Shown here piece after piece: positions 10,974-24,409 of a stretch of DNA of 64,000 bases. Numbering within the stretch: position 1 is the stretch's first letter; each line of letters begins with the position of its first letter. The notes under the pieces are model-generated. The model made no database searches, was not told where the DNA came from, and saw only the letters and a list, made by a program, of their open reading frames with translations. The stretch is from Fasciolopsis buskii (taxonomy: Eukaryota; Platyhelminthes; Trematoda; Plagiorchiida; Fasciolidae). Where the stretch lies: the NCBI GenBank assembly GCA_008360955.1, contig LUCM01006787.1, forward strand, positions 62,001 through 126,000, in the 5' to 3' direction. The translations under genes and the position numbers were made by a program.

Positions 10974-13939
10974 ACTCAATAGAAATTAGCTTATCCCTTG
11001 CTTCATTGAGGGGATCAGTAAACAAATGTCAGTAACACTGTAAACAGACATCCACCTTTTACATCACTTGCTCAGTATATATGTGCGATTTTTCGCGTAA
11101 CGACTGAACTAGTTTTTTAACACAACTACAGCTTGTAACAGAACGATTATAACGATGAGGTTTTTACCGACGACGAATGGGGACGCAATTCGTAGGCACT
11201 CGTTTCGATTGGGTTTACTGAACTAAACCAGGGCGAAGGAAATCAAACAACTAAGCAATCAGGTGAGCAAGAGGACATTCCATAATAAAGAAACAAACGG
11301 GCCACATACTGATAGTGTGATTTGTCATGAAGGCTTTTTCCCCTGTTGGCGAACCGGGGGCGGGATAAAGCCGGAAGTAAGCTATGAATAACTTCGCACG
11401 ATAGGGTCTTAATGATTGTTCTCCATACCTTCCAATGGATTATACCCGGATCACAAGAAATTCTTGTTCTAAATAATAGCACAATTGGTGAGACACCGCT
11501 AGAAGCTGGGAAAAAGTCAACTATCAAAACAGTATCATGAGCACAAACTGACCATATTCACCTGTGCCCATACGGACTTGGGCAGACCGCAAATAAACTA
11601 GCTTGACGAATACCACATAACAGGATTTTTGATGAAAGCACGATGAACTATTCTCATCCTCTGTCGAGGTTTTGCGTGTGCGTGTGCCTGCGCCTTGTAG
11701 GTAAAATTGACAGATGATGCCGAAGAGTAGGGCAAAAATTGCGTCAGAATACAAATAAAGTCGCTTTGGTTTGAAAAACAAACAGTCACATTCTATGGTA
11801 GCAAGGGGATTCGAGCAGAAGAGGAGCGAATGCCCCGTCAAAAGGTTCATACCAAATATCACTAAACAGCAATCCTGATGTCAATAATAAGAGTTGATTA
11901 CACTTTATTTAGTACAAAAATAACGTGATCACTCAAAATCTCTCGATTTGGAAGTGCTGGGAGTGGGGTTTCGAACCCGTGACAGCGATGCTTAAAAACC
12001 TTGGTGTTACCCCTTCGAACAGCAACCTGCCCATCTTCCCGTATCTCCATACTTGGAAATGCCTGGCTCAGTATCTAACACCCACGCGTCAGCAAACGCC
12101 TAGAAGGATGGGGGGTTGGTTGGTCAACCTTTAGATCATTTACTAGATGGAGAATGACATGTAAGGTGAGCCAGGTTCAAATCTTCTTTCCAAAATAAGA
12201 CTTGCAGTCCTTCAGATTCCATTCGCAATTTACTACGACATTTTGTTAGGTTCTGAAATCAGTCCCGCCATGCAAGCCTCAGACGAAGGCTTATTCGTTA
12301 ATTCATGATTCGGCAATCGCCAAGCCTTGATGACCAATCGGATAGACATAGCACTAAGATAAATGTTCCCTTCCATAAAGTGCATGATTCTTGTTCCAAC
12401 TGTGATCGTAACCAATCATACAGACTGTGACAGTCATTAAACTGAGTAAATCATATGATACATAACCCAACGCCTCGAATTTCCGCAGCCAACAGCCGAA
12501 ACAAACTCCGCCCATTCGTGGTATGTGGTCTACTAGACGGTCGACGAGTATTGCTGAGGCCTAGTCACGAGCTCTTCCTGGTACATTTTACAAACTAAAA
12601 ATTTCGAAGGCTTTCCTGTGATCATATTTTTAAAATAAGTCCTACGTGCTTTCAGGAAGGTTCAGACTCAAGGATCGACGAGGCTATGGAAGAGTTTTCA
12701 TCACCAGCATTCCTGTGACGGTTCTTGCCTTATGAGAAGTGCGCTGTGCTCTTACAGGTTTATCCTTGGTTTTTATGACACGTAGCGTGTCTTCTCTTCC
12801 AGGGGGTTTGTCATCGTCTCCTCCTCCCCACATCCGACCATGTTTAATAAGTGACCTCTATTATGTTCGCACTCCTAGAATAATTTTTCAAGACTGCTTT
12901 TCTCATTCTTTGGCATCCTCCCAACTGTGTCTGTGAATGTGACCGTTTTTTCCCCGAATTCCATCAACTTTGCCGGTTACTTCACTCTAGGCTGGTCATT
13001 TCCAGACGCCAACAATACTCTTATTACTCCGAGTTAAGACTGCTCAAAAACACAGGCAAACGTGCCACTCACCAAATGTCAGAGATCTCACTGATGCTCT
13101 GTACACTGCCTGAGCACCAACGAGGAATCGTGGCAGATGCCGACCATTCCACAAGGGTAAAAACTGATCCACTCAGTTGATCTGGCTCAGCTGCTTAAGA
13201 CAATGGGAGCACCTTGCCCAAATCGCTTAAGGGAACGTACAACAACTGGGTTCCAGTACACCCAAAAACAGTCGAATTTAGCACCTTAACTGCATCTTTT
13301 AAACACTATATGTATTTACAAGTCTGTTCGGAAGTCGCAATTAGGACAAGGAAATATCCTCACAGGAGATACCCAGAGAATCGCCCAAACGAAACAGGAA
13401 AGAACAAATGTGATTACCTTGAAAGACACTGAGTGAGCAACCCTCAATTGACCTGGTTTGGTGAGTTGTTTCCGCAAGGACTTATGCACTAGAACTCCTC
13501 CTGGCTATCTCGTGGTTGCCTCCCACTGATCACGTGAGTTTCGTGCCTTTTACTATAGTAACTATCACAGGCTTTTCCGTCAACTTTCAAATATCAAATC
13601 TGGTCTCGTCCAAACTGCGTTATCCACTTATTATGCCGTCACCGTGGAATTCCATACAGAATCCACCATGCATCACTCTTATTTCATGTCGTTTTGTCAT
13701 GGATTACTTGATTACTTTTGTGGTTCCAAAATTTCTTACACAAATCCATGTGTAGATTAGAAGCCATCGGAGTCTTGGCGAAGGACAGAAACAACGAGCG
13801 GGAAAGATGAGAGAAAAAGAAACAATATACAGAATTCACCACACACATTACTTCCTCCATTCGCCATCTCCACGTCATCGGCTACCCATCGAGACCTATG
13901 GGTCGATTGGAATAATTTCCAAAACGTGATGCAACTCAC
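10974..13939. other. No recognised gene
   Basis: No domain, RNA gene or transposon protein is recognised. A GGGTTTCGAACCCG stretch near 11967-11980 resembles a tRNA B-box but lacks a matching A-box. Open frames are all under 115 codons and overlap in both strands without motif content. Confidence 0.5.
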
Positions 13940-14026
13940 CTTCCTAGTGCTTTTAGTCGACTGACCTTTCTATCTTCATCGGCGCTGTCATTTTGTATCA
14001 GTGTAATAATTCGGATCGATATTGAC
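13940..14026 (-). CDS. Candidate 87-nt internal exon
   Basis: On the minus strand, ACCCTATTAG (ending at 14027) is an acceptor-like site. The exon then runs from 14026 to 13940 and ends GGAAG/GTGAGT, a strong donor. Of the three frames only one is open across it, beginning with one leftover base and encoding a mixed polar segment that includes NDSADEDRKVSRLKALG. The length divides by three, so the exon is phase-symmetric. No domain is recognised and no neighbouring exon was found. It is a good structural candidate but unproven. Confidence 0.25.
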
Positions 14027-17000
14027 CTAATAGGGTAGCTTTATAGCCGATGTACATGTGTGTAATGAACGATTCACAGAGGCGAATACACCTATTACAG
14101 TCAATGTCTGTGCACCGACTATCCTACCTGGTTAGCTCAATTGAGTTACGGCGAGCAGTAGCAACGTAGAAGTACTTACAGAATCAAACTCGCTTGCTCA
14201 GTTCAATTGAGGCTTGTTCATGTAGCTCCCTTCCAGGCGATAACATTTGTTTTTTCTTTCTTGAACACGGTTTCCGCAAAAGTTGCGCAAGAATTTCCTT
14301 AGCCTGATTCCCAGACTCATTGGACAATTTCCCCGGGATTTTTGATACCTATAGTCGTTTGATTGTTCCTGGTTCATCCGAAAACTTGGAAAGCAATGAG
14401 GACTAGTATCCCGTCAGGTAAATGGGATGTTTGGTCTACTGGCACAGGGATGGTGAGTCCCATAACTGCACCTGGAATCAGACATGTGATTTGATTTTGT
14501 GCGGTGCTGGCATACAGGAAAAAGTTTGGTACTGTACTGCGGAAAACAGAAACTAAAAAAAGGCTGTCAGCTGTCAGACAATTCCAGAAGGTCAATAACG
14601 TGGCAGTAAAAACTGTGACACTAGAACATGAATCGCATTTGACTCGACGTCATATCGAAATGGTTTAACCAGTGGCTATGAGAAAAAATGCATGAAGCTA
14701 TCTAGAAGATCAAGCAACAGGGAGAAGAATTTTACCATCAGAGCTGGTCGAAAAATGATATCACCATAGTGAACCGCGATCGCAGACCTCGAAATCCCTA
14801 TCCCCGAGCAGAGATCTTATCTATACGCCGAATGAAACATAGATCCGGGACATAAGTCACTCGAAATTCTGTATCAGGGTTTGACTGGGCTCCGTATCTG
14901 AAAAAACGTTACAATACAACTAAAGAATCAGATCAGTTCGATCTACAAGCACTCCAATACGTAAGTGAATTAGCGTGTGATGCGACAGATGATCAGTTTT
15001 CCACGAAAAAACAGATGTTTATGTGATCAACTTGACATCGTTTAACGAATAAAATTGTGATATACCAAGCAATCCTATGCATGACCAAGTCTGAGGCTCA
15101 AGTCCACGTTGTAAGAAAACAAGTTACAGTTACAACTATAGTGATAGCAGGGGTAAAGCCGTTGTACAATCAGTCGGAAGTAAACGGCAAACGTGACGGG
15201 CAACGTCCTGCTGGGGATCACCAACCGGCTATTTTCATGTGCTAAAGGAGTCCACAAGGATAACGATTCATCGCATATTTCATTTTCTTAGGACGGCAGC
15301 ATAAAGCAGTGTGCACAACCATGTGTGGAAATACTGTGAAACAAAGGGAGGTCGTAGAAAATAATGGCACTTTGAACAAAAAAAGGTTGAACCTGACTGT
15401 AAATTGATGCATGGCGAACTCATCCTTGAAAAACCTGAGAACACAGTTTCAGTCTCACGATGAGAAGCGCTCTATGGTGTAGCGATGATGTTACAAAAAC
15501 TGTTAGCAGCGAACCCGAATGCCCCAGCGACTTAGGACGCTCGGCCAACACTCATTTCACTCTGGGCTCGAGTTCCAATCAGGTCACGGTGAACCTGGAT
15601 TGGCAGTTGATCTTTTACAATGGTGAGTTGTGTCTTGACACCATGTGATAAGTCAGCTCATAATGAAGAATGATGGCACGGTCATAAAGACCACTTCAGC
15701 GATCGTTGTGCAGTGTTCTCCTTCTTCAATTTGTTCCTGAATAACCTTTCCGTTAGTACGACACCGTTAGACAACTATTTTTCTTCTACTCTTTTTGCGT
15801 GCAGATCTATGTGTGCATTTTACCAGATGACCTTTAGAAATACCATGGTCACTCACACATACTGATATGAATGTAAAAATGTCAGAAGATACTTCGTAGA
15901 ATAGGGGAAGAGTGAAAGCAAAAAAGGAACAAAAATCTTACGTGCTGCAAGAACCAAACTAGACTAAGAGATGACAGCGTGCTTGGTAGCACCAGAAGGA
16001 GTAATTCTGACAGCAGTAGGTACGAACATTGAGGCGAAATCACGGATGAAGATAAGACTCTTTTGGTGAGTCAGCGTCGTCCAAATTTGGAGTGGGAGCC
16101 TTATAACTTGGTTACTAACGAAGCACCGCGCACCAGTTCGTCCGTAAAACGATTAACATGTCCAAAGGCGAGTGAGCGTTTGGTTTTGTCAGCCAATGGG
16201 ATAGGTGGTCCACTAAAGACATCAAGCAAGTCATAACCGGAGACACCACTATCCCTGTATAGTATATCAAACCGGAGGATACAAGCGGTAGCAACAGAAG
16301 CAGCAGCAACAACAACAACAACCGAACAGGGGGCAATGCATGACAAGATTCGCCCCCTATTCGTTCGAAAATACGCGTGAACAGCAGTGACAACCAATAA
16401 AAAGGACAGAAATAATGACCATTCAGTAGTAAAAAAACCTGAAACCGCCTCAAGGTCATTACCTAAAAACCGATGGTGCGGGAACAAGAAAAACAATGTG
16501 TGAATGCGATGCACGATGATGATGGTCTAGTCTAGCTCATTGATCTCTATGTTAAATAGAAGACCGTTACAAATACACAGCTGTTGCCTGACAATGTCGG
16601 CAGTAAGGAGAAAAGTGTGTGTGTATTACACAAACAGTTGCGCGTTGAAGCAGACAGGTAAAGTAAACATCGAACCCAAAATCATCAGTGGTGAGAATGT
16701 GTATCAATCAGACTTTAAAACCAATACTCAAAAACTAACACACGCACAAATATCTGGAGTCAAAATAACAAAGGGATCAAAACAGAAAAAGGCAGTCCGC
16801 TAGTGGGTTATAGCTTGTACGACCTGTACTAACACCGGCTCCAACTATAAGACCTCAATTTACATCGGGACGTATAAGAACTCAAGGGTCTGCTACACGG
16901 AATCGATTATCCATTATCATAATTCGCTCGTTCCGTCACGAACAGAAGCTACGTCGAACTGGTTGCCGGTTCCGTCTGATAAAACACTTTCTCCATGAAG

Positions 17001-19389
17001 CAACAAGCCATTCTATGACGGAAAGATCACCATACCACATGGTCAGTTCCAAGATATCGTGAAATCTAGTCCATTGCTAGGGGACACTGAAATTTCAACC
17101 TCCCAAGGACCTCCATGTTGGGTGCGAAAGAGCCAAAATCTGGAACTTGTTGCTTGAGCATTAAACTGACAACCTTGCTTTTACTATATAACAAACTACA
17201 CCTCAGGGTACGAGAGCGCATTGAGAAAAGTACGAGAACCGATTGTGCAAACACTCAACTTTAAAAAAGACGGGTAAAGAATAAGAGAGTATATTTACAA
17301 AATTGTCTCAAATTCACAAAAGTCCCCTGCATACGGTATGCATTACGACTACCAACAAGGGCAGATGTTTTCAGTCAAACAGCACACGAAATGAGTTGCG
17401 CCTAGAGAAGTCCTGTAAAATGAACAGTAATTACAACAAGGGAAAAGCGAATGGTACTGAAACTTCTCAGACAATCAAAAAGTGAACAAGACGAAAAACG
17501 GATAGCAGCTGTATTTTTTCCCACGACCTACATCAAAGAAATCAAAGGAATATTGCTTTTGACAAACATAAATCGTCAAGAATTCATCTCTAATCGACCT
17601 CAAACGCTGGTTGAATATTATCGCTCGCCACAACCCTCTCTCGGTTAAAACGTGTACCATAAGCGATTTCGAAAAAAGTTGAGTAACAGCTGGATAGCTT
17701 CAATGTTAGTTGAAATCTTCACCTCATAACAATGCACACCCAGGTTCCAAACAGGCTGCTGAAGATTTTTGACCGACATGTGTGAATTTTACTATCTATC
17801 CGAAAGAGTACACCTGTAAGTTAATTTGATTTATGACAGATATGTAGAATTGACCACCTACAGGGTAGAACATTTCATCCTTTTGAAGAAATCCGGAGGC
17901 ATATCCGTACATGTTGAACTGCCTGAAGCCACTCGTCACGCGATCACATTTCTGATCAAATTATCTATCTGTCACTGATCAAGAGGGTAATCTTCAATCA
18001 CGGTATCAGTTTAGTCGTGTGCGCAGGAGAGGAACCATCAGTGCTCAGGCTTATCGACCTCGACGAAGTCACAATTGTTACTGTGCTCCTGTGAACTTAC
18101 CCTACCGGGCTACGTACTCGTGAAGACGAACATCAAAAATGTCGAGTGCACAGGTAAATCAAGCGCGTTCATGCCCACTTACAGATCCCGTGTGATTTCA
18201 GAACCAAGTATTACATGTTGGGGACATGTGCAATTGACAGTGTGAGCGGCACTGAGTAGATGAGATCCGAAACAGCGGGAAAAGATGTGAAGAAACTACC
18301 AAAGTTTGGAAAGAGCATTTACCAGACCCAAAGATAACAGGACAGTTGAAGGTTGGGGTGCAATAACCCAACAAGCGTCATAATACCGGGCCAGAGACAA
18401 AGCCTTCCCCATTGAAGAAACAATGGAACAAAGACCATAGGAAGTCGAGACAGTTCAGATGCTACGAGTGATCACAGATCAATCTACTGCGAACGGCGAA
18501 CAGCGAACAAAATGAAAGAATCAGTTCCTCCAAACGATTTGGTGCACAGGACCTTGCTAACTCGGGCTACTCAGAGCGATCCGATTACTGATTTCACCTA
18601 GTTTTGCCCCAGTTATACAGCCCTGACCTCTGACAAGAAAGTGAACAACTACGGCTAATATTTACTCCAACTGAAATAATATAAAATATATGATGAAACA
18701 CCAATCCAAATGGGACATGATTCGAGCACTATCCTGGATAATCAAACCGCGCAACAGCATAGGAACAATCAATCCGTTCGTTCCACAGAGGTATTCGCTT
18801 TCGGAAGCCACGTTAAGAAAGAGCCTGAAGGATGAGCGACGAATAAAACAACTTGTCAGCGTCAACTGAAATCCGGAAGGTCTCAAGTGTGCTCACCGAT
18901 GTCTGCGGTGTCTGACACGTAGCAAGCTCTCTGTAGTACTTTATTATCAGAAAAAATTACTTTCAATTGTTCTTCACTTTTCTGTTCACGGTAATAACCA
19001 AGCTATTTAATGCTACCCGTTTTGCGAATAGGCCCACTGCAAATTGCTAGTTTTGCAGCTTGAACTGCACTTCACCCCGAAACCTTTTCGTAAACCGCCA
19101 GAGTGTCTTCGCCCTCGTCACGTTTGAGGCTACATGGCCGTACGGTACATAAACGTTATTTTTTACCTGACAGAACCATCTTGAATGTCGGAAGAAATGC
19201 AATTCCTTCAGTTAACTTGAAAGCAACTTCACCAGTACGTGGTCACGGATTCCACTATTACAGGAGACCATCAAACATTTGTGTGATTAGATTTTCGTAA
19301 GTGCAGCAAGATGAATGTGAAATCCATAGTTGACTTCAGTTAAGTTCAGCTTTTACAACCACTAAACTTACACTAATGTGCTTTGGTTT
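14027..19389. other. No recognised gene; one CAA/CAG tract
   Basis: No convincing gene is seen. Features of note are a tRNA A-box-like GGTTAGCTCAATTGAG at about 14129-14144 without a good B-box, an open frame at 15460-15621 ending at a donor-like ATG/GTGAGT, and a trinucleotide tract at 16289-16323. The 137-codon minus frame at 16514-16101 has hydrophobic stretches partly made by that tract and no motif that I know. Confidence 0.5.
16289..16323 (+). repeat. (CAA)/(CAG) trinucleotide tract
   Basis: GCAACAGAAGCAGCAGC is followed by six or so CAA units. On the minus strand it yields valine or leucine runs in the overlapping frames, which should be read as repeat translation. Confidence 0.85.
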
Positions 19390-19625
19390 TGGTCCCCACT
19401 TAACAGCACCGTCTACCCAAAACAGAAGAGTGAACGAGTAGTGGATCACTTGCAACGCAATAAGTTGAAGAACTATATAGAAGAGAAAATATCTCGAGTG
19501 AAAGAACGCCACCGACAACTTCATGGAGCTATATCCTCTACCGTCTTTAAATGTTGTGTGGGAGAATTTCATGAATTAGAAATCGGAAGTCTAATTGCAC
19601 CTATACGACCCAGGACATTTATTTT
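19390..19625 (+). repeat. Dispersed repeat with coding-like frame
   Basis: The start (AGCACCGTCTACCCAAAA, about 19405) recurs with changes at 46048. The end (about 19587-19612, LIAPIRP in translation) resembles 20430-20455 (LIAPIGP). The frame is open through the segment and rich in charged residues, for example EEKISRVKERHRQLHGA. This suggests a once-translated repeat or a repeated exon. I do not know the family. It is bounded only by the similarity seen between copies inside this window. Confidence 0.35.
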
Positions 19626-21530
19626 TTTCATACCATTGACCACGTCGACCTATTTTCTGACCATTCATTATGTTTTGGGGCACAGAGTTCTATGAGCATG
19701 CGCAGCGCACAATCTATTTGGATTCAGTATTTATTCTAAGGGTTGAACCCTTGATCCCAAAACCTCAGGCCTAGCCTCCGAGTTACCGGGAAAATAATCG
19801 CACCGAATGTCACCAATACGAAGAAAGGAAACTGTTCAAACACCGAAATTCTTCACGCAACAGTTTTCAATGACCACGTTTCTAAGAGGTATAGAAGGAT
19901 CAATCTCACTGCTGCTATGCTTAAACCATATTTGGTTAATATCAGGGTTTCACGCCAACGCCACAGATGCCTCAGTATGATGAAGGCTACCCGGGCCTTC
20001 TGCATACGCGGAGTTAATTCACTCGACTTGAGAGGCTCCGGTATAAGTGAATACTCAAGTAACTAAACATGTCTGCTACGTCTAAATTTGCCCCTGAAAG
20101 AACAGGGTTGGCCTTCGAATCCATCCAGTCCTGAAACAGCGTTCTTTACTCTGAAGATACAAACTTCAACTCAAACATAGCTACACTGTCTTTGAGGCAG
20201 CCGAGTCGTTGATTTAAAAATCCTCGTTCCCAAATCACTGACATATCTTTATATATCTGTTTGGACTTCCTTTCTACACACTAACCTGAAATGGAGTCTT
20301 GCTCGCAAAACAGCCAATCCTGTGCAAATTCTGCATTTCCATTTCACAGTATGGACTCAGGAACATACTGCTCATTGTACGTCTCATCAACCGTGATGAT
20401 CACTTTCCAGTTCCGTTGCCATGTTGTGAGGAGCCTGATTGCACCGATTGGACCCAATAACCTTCATAACTGGGAAATCGAAAGCTAAATGAACTTGCGA
20501 TGATGACTATCACGTACGTCAATGGGCGTCGAAAATAGCTTGGCAAACATGGAACCGTAATTATATGAAAAATTTCTAATTTCTAGTTGTCCACTTATCA
20601 AAAGATTGTAGTGAAATCCTGTGAAACATCGAAATAGCTTGCAACGCACTCAAAGGCTTATCCGTGAGCAACGTCTTGCACCGTTAACAATAGGAGCATT
20701 GTGAAGCTATCTCCCATAGGGGATAAGAAGGGGGTTTCGGTCGGTGTCCAGAAATGCCGACTGATGACCATATTGGCTCTAAGGGATATTCACTCGCACA
20801 AAGTTTTGCTGATAGAATCAACTGGGACCGGTGATGCGTTCGAACATCGGGGTTGCGAAGCTTTTCAACAGCACGCTCTAGAATGCTATGAAGAAATAAC
20901 AACGCCACGGCGATCGGTTCTATCGAGACGCCAATTGGCTCCAATGCTCAGTAAGCATGCGATATTTTGCTTGACTTATCATCAGGGAATCGTAAAATAT
21001 AGGCCACTTCATATCGATCTCGAGTGATTTAACTGGATGGGAATTATTTCTCATCTCAACCGGAATGAAAAAACCACACAGATTAAGGTCATCTTAGAGC
21101 GACTTTATCTAAACTATGCGAATATAAAGCGACGGAATGGTAAAATGACAAACCGCAAAATCCCAATGTTTGTCGAACAGCCGAACATTGGTCTGTCATT
21201 TTAGTTGTGCGGTTCTTTCGAGAAACACCAAACTCATTGCTACACATATGTCCGTTTCCGCTGTTGACTGTACGTTTCGCTGTGTCATCTTATGCACATT
21301 TCGCTGATCTTTTCAGCTAATAGAGCTCACATTTAAATTACATAAAATCGCAATCCTGGGCTCTCGACCTCTGTTATCATTCTTATCGCATCCGAATGTC
21401 CGCTTAGGTTTCATCACCACAATTTAGTCGATTTACAATTTAAAAAATAAACCAACGCAAACGACTTGGGATGCAGATACATGTTCAACACCATCGAAAA
21501 TCTGAAGTGATTGCTTCCGTACGTTTTCTA
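19626..21530. other. No recognised gene
   Basis: The stretch includes the short repeat match at 20430-20455 and an imperfect hairpin at about 21142-21204 (AAAATGACA...CCAATGTT facing AACATTGG...TGTCATTTT). The 108-codon plus frame at 20701-21027 and its minus counterpart have no motif. Nothing else can be assigned. Confidence 0.5.
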
Positions 21531-21539
21531 GTTTTTTTT

Positions 21540-22310
21540 TGTTAAAATCGGAGCTAGTGACACGAACACATTGGAGTCGTTGTGCAATTATATTTCTCCT
21601 AACTTCTATTTACACTTCGCTGACTGTTCAACGTATCCAAATACCCATTACAGCGATAGAGAAAATTTTAATCGAACCACTCGTCGACACCTATCGGCAA
21701 TCTGTAAATATCTGGAATTAGACCAGTCTCCTCGGAAACTGAAATCACTGGCCAAAGAAAATAATTCCAAAAAGTTTCCATGGTAAAAGACAAAACGATG
21801 TTGTGTGATGCTTTTATTACTGGTGCGCTATCTAGCAGCGTTCGCCAGCATCTCTTAGCGAACAAAACGATTGCCGTACAAACTGCTTTTGATCAGGCCT
21901 GATTTCTCGGGGCGGTCTATCAACGGTCCATTCCATTCAGAAAAATCGGATTCCGCTATGGGAAAGTCAATTTTGCGAGAATTCTCGCCACAGTTATTTG
22001 AAGAGGCTCCTCTAGCAGCATCGACCGCAGCGGTTAATAAGTGTCCATTCTGCGAAGTTGACAGACATCCAGATTTCAACTGTCCGGAGAGGGATTTCTT
22101 CTGCGGACGATGTCAAGGAGATCTGTCGCACTGAAAACGAATTAAAATATACTTCTTCTTCTGTACCTGTATTGTCATCCAAGATTATCGTTTCTGTTAC
22201 AATAAGTTTGACAAATTCACTGACCGAAATGATACTAAACTAAACTTCTTTACAAGCACTGGTAGATACCGACAGTTCAAACGGTTGTGCCTCAATCTGT
22301 CAATGAATGT
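21540..22310 (+). pseudogene. Ty3/gypsy gag-protease remnant
   Basis: Decayed Gag and protease of an LTR retrotransposon. Gag packages element RNA; the protease cuts the polyprotein. In order: a polar helical stretch (SPRKLKSLAKENNSKKF, about 21721-21771), a stop and frame shift, then CDAFITGALSSSVRQHLL (about 21805-21858), which resembles Gag of fluke CsRn1-like elements. A canonical CCHC zinc knuckle, C-X2-C-X4-H-X4-C, follows at 22042-22083. A second, degenerate knuckle (C-X2-C-X5-H) lies at 22102-22129 and ends in a stop. After another frame change, ALVDTDSSNG (22256-22285) matches the aspartic protease site, with the Gly of D-T-G replaced by Asp. No LTRs, reverse transcriptase or integrase were recognised beside it. 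The CsRn1 assignment is from memory of the family pattern; Ty3/gypsy is safer. Confidence 0.65.
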
Positions 22311-24409
22311 TGTAGAATCCAAATGAATGCTTCTTCTAGCACTATATCCAAGGTATCCTCCTGGTTGACTGGTCGTTCTCAGAACCATTGTTCTGTCCAT
22401 TAGTTTTAAAAACAGTCTGTACTGTATTTTCAAACCCGTTACCAAACCTTTTTGCTGTAGTTCCTTATGTCCACATCCTGTTGATGCAACATGAGTGGAA
22501 TGAAATTCCCTAGCTTGTGGTATCAAGCCAATACTCTTCGATTCCACTCATTAGCGAACACATTTGCCAACAGAAAAACAACTTAGCCCTTCAGAAATCT
22601 ACTGCACCCGGCAGTACGACATTAACTACTGTCCGATCGGCACCGCGACTCGGTCGAACACTGATGTAGCCAGTAAATTCTTTGATTTTATTTCTTGGAT
22701 CGAACGGGCTTTGTGCGGGGGGACGAGAACACCAAATGGGTCGATAGATCACTCCAGCTTGATGAGACTTGGCCCCGTAAAACTGCCAAAATAAAATGAA
22801 CAAATTGCATGTGTGCGATGGGCTTGAACTCAGCTGTCAGCTGACCACTAATGCGTTTCGTCCCTGCAGGATATCATGTGGTGGTCAAAGCGAATCCTAG
22901 TTGTCACATTTGATAGGAGTCGTCTCACGGGGAAGACCAGTGGATGGTCTTCAAGGCGGTAATACCACTACGCCCAAGCGTAAGCACACATCTACACAAA
23001 AAGAGGACACGACACGAGCGCTAGCACCACAAATTGGATATACTCATGCGTCCCAGTGTTCGGTGGATTCATTAGGGGACGCACATGCGTCCTTGTGCGA
23101 TCGATCCGACAGGACGTTGATTGTGCACGGAATACGGGTTCATACACGAAGAGGACGCACACAGTCGAACGCCTGCGAAGTTGCGCCTACACACATTTAA
23201 ATGACAGTGTGCTTATGTTCTCCTTTGTTTGTGTGCACATAGGTACAGTCAACGCCTGCTACTCCTTAACTGGCACCCGTGACAATCGAAATGTCAACGA
23301 AACAGCCTCTTTCTGGTTTGTGCATGTATACACTGTCACAATCACTCACCCACCAACAAACCAAACGAATTTGCAACTTTTAACTGAAGTTCATCCACAG
23401 TGTTTACCAGCCCTTTTTGATGAAGACGCCCTTCCGGTTAGCCATCACGGTTCTGAACACGTATACGAGTGGATGTGGATAAACAGACCCCTCAAAATCT
23501 CAAGACCACGACGGTTAGCCGAAGGCGCTGTGATTCGGGCACGTCTGTGCTCATGCGAATGAACATAGGCGCAGATAAACCAACGGAAGACGATGGCTAA
23601 ACGGTGGACACATCAAGGCTGCGCAAAAGCCTATGAGATAGAGAAACGACACCGAATACCTGTTTAGAAGGTAACTCCTATTGTGCATCGTAGAGCTGCA
23701 TACTTGAATACAGCTGTTGCAAAACCAGCTTGATCAGCCCAACGGAAACCCATGCGTAAGCTGTTCCCAACATAAGATGGAGATCTACATCACAAGTCTG
23801 AACTCGCAATGTAAGGAATTTCGGTGTACAAGTTCTCGCAACCCGTTCAAAAGTACTCGTAATCCAAATCCAGGGGCACAAAATAAGGATTTTGATCCAC
23901 GTAAACCGTTTCATGCAAGTGACACTAGCGATAGAACGAAGTTCATCATCGGAGGACCGAGACTGAATCTGAATTTCACGAACTCCAGTCCTGTTCTTCT
24001 GGCCGAATTGAGTTTACCGGTGGGCTAAGATGAATCAACAACGACGATTGGTCTGTGTTAACAATGCAGAACTTTAAAGAACAAGTTGGAAGACAATTTT
24101 ACGATGACTGGTTCTTATGCATATATGAATTCCTCAAGAGACTGCATCAAAATAACACCGATCTCGCGGGTAGACGGCTGTTGGCCCAAACTAGGACGTT
24201 AATAATCTAAACTAGCGCGCAAGTGGTCACGTGTGCTGAGCAGGTGGATCAATCCTATTTTCTTTTTACTTACAAACGAGCTGTGAAAGGGGCCATGGGC
24301 AAAAAAGTGTTGCAATGAGTGTTTTTGCTTAGATTAAAGCCAAATCAAAGCGTTCAGGCTGATGATAAGTCTAATCGACTGAGGGAAAAAGATAAAGAAT
24401 CTGGGAAGC
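22311..24409. other. No recognised gene
   Basis: The first few hundred bases may still be gypsy pol, but I cannot recognise a motif. The 168-codon plus frame at 23056-23562 and the overlapping one at 22901-23200 show no domain. Near 22815-22880 a GGCTTGAACTC stretch is faintly like a tRNA B-box. Nothing firmer is seen. Confidence 0.45.

Noticed and set aside
11960..12020. B-box-like GGGTTTCGAACCCG as a possible tRNA or SINE
   Set aside because: No A-box at proper distance on either strand and no cloverleaf could be drawn.
14125..14220. A-box-like GGTTAGCTCAATTGAG with a nearby inverted TCAATTGA
   Set aside because: No acceptable B-box; the inverted words are short palindromes that recur by chance.
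16101..16514. 137-codon minus frame with hydrophobic segments
   Set aside because: The hydrophobic runs partly come from the CAA/CAG tract; a second frame on the same strand is just as open.
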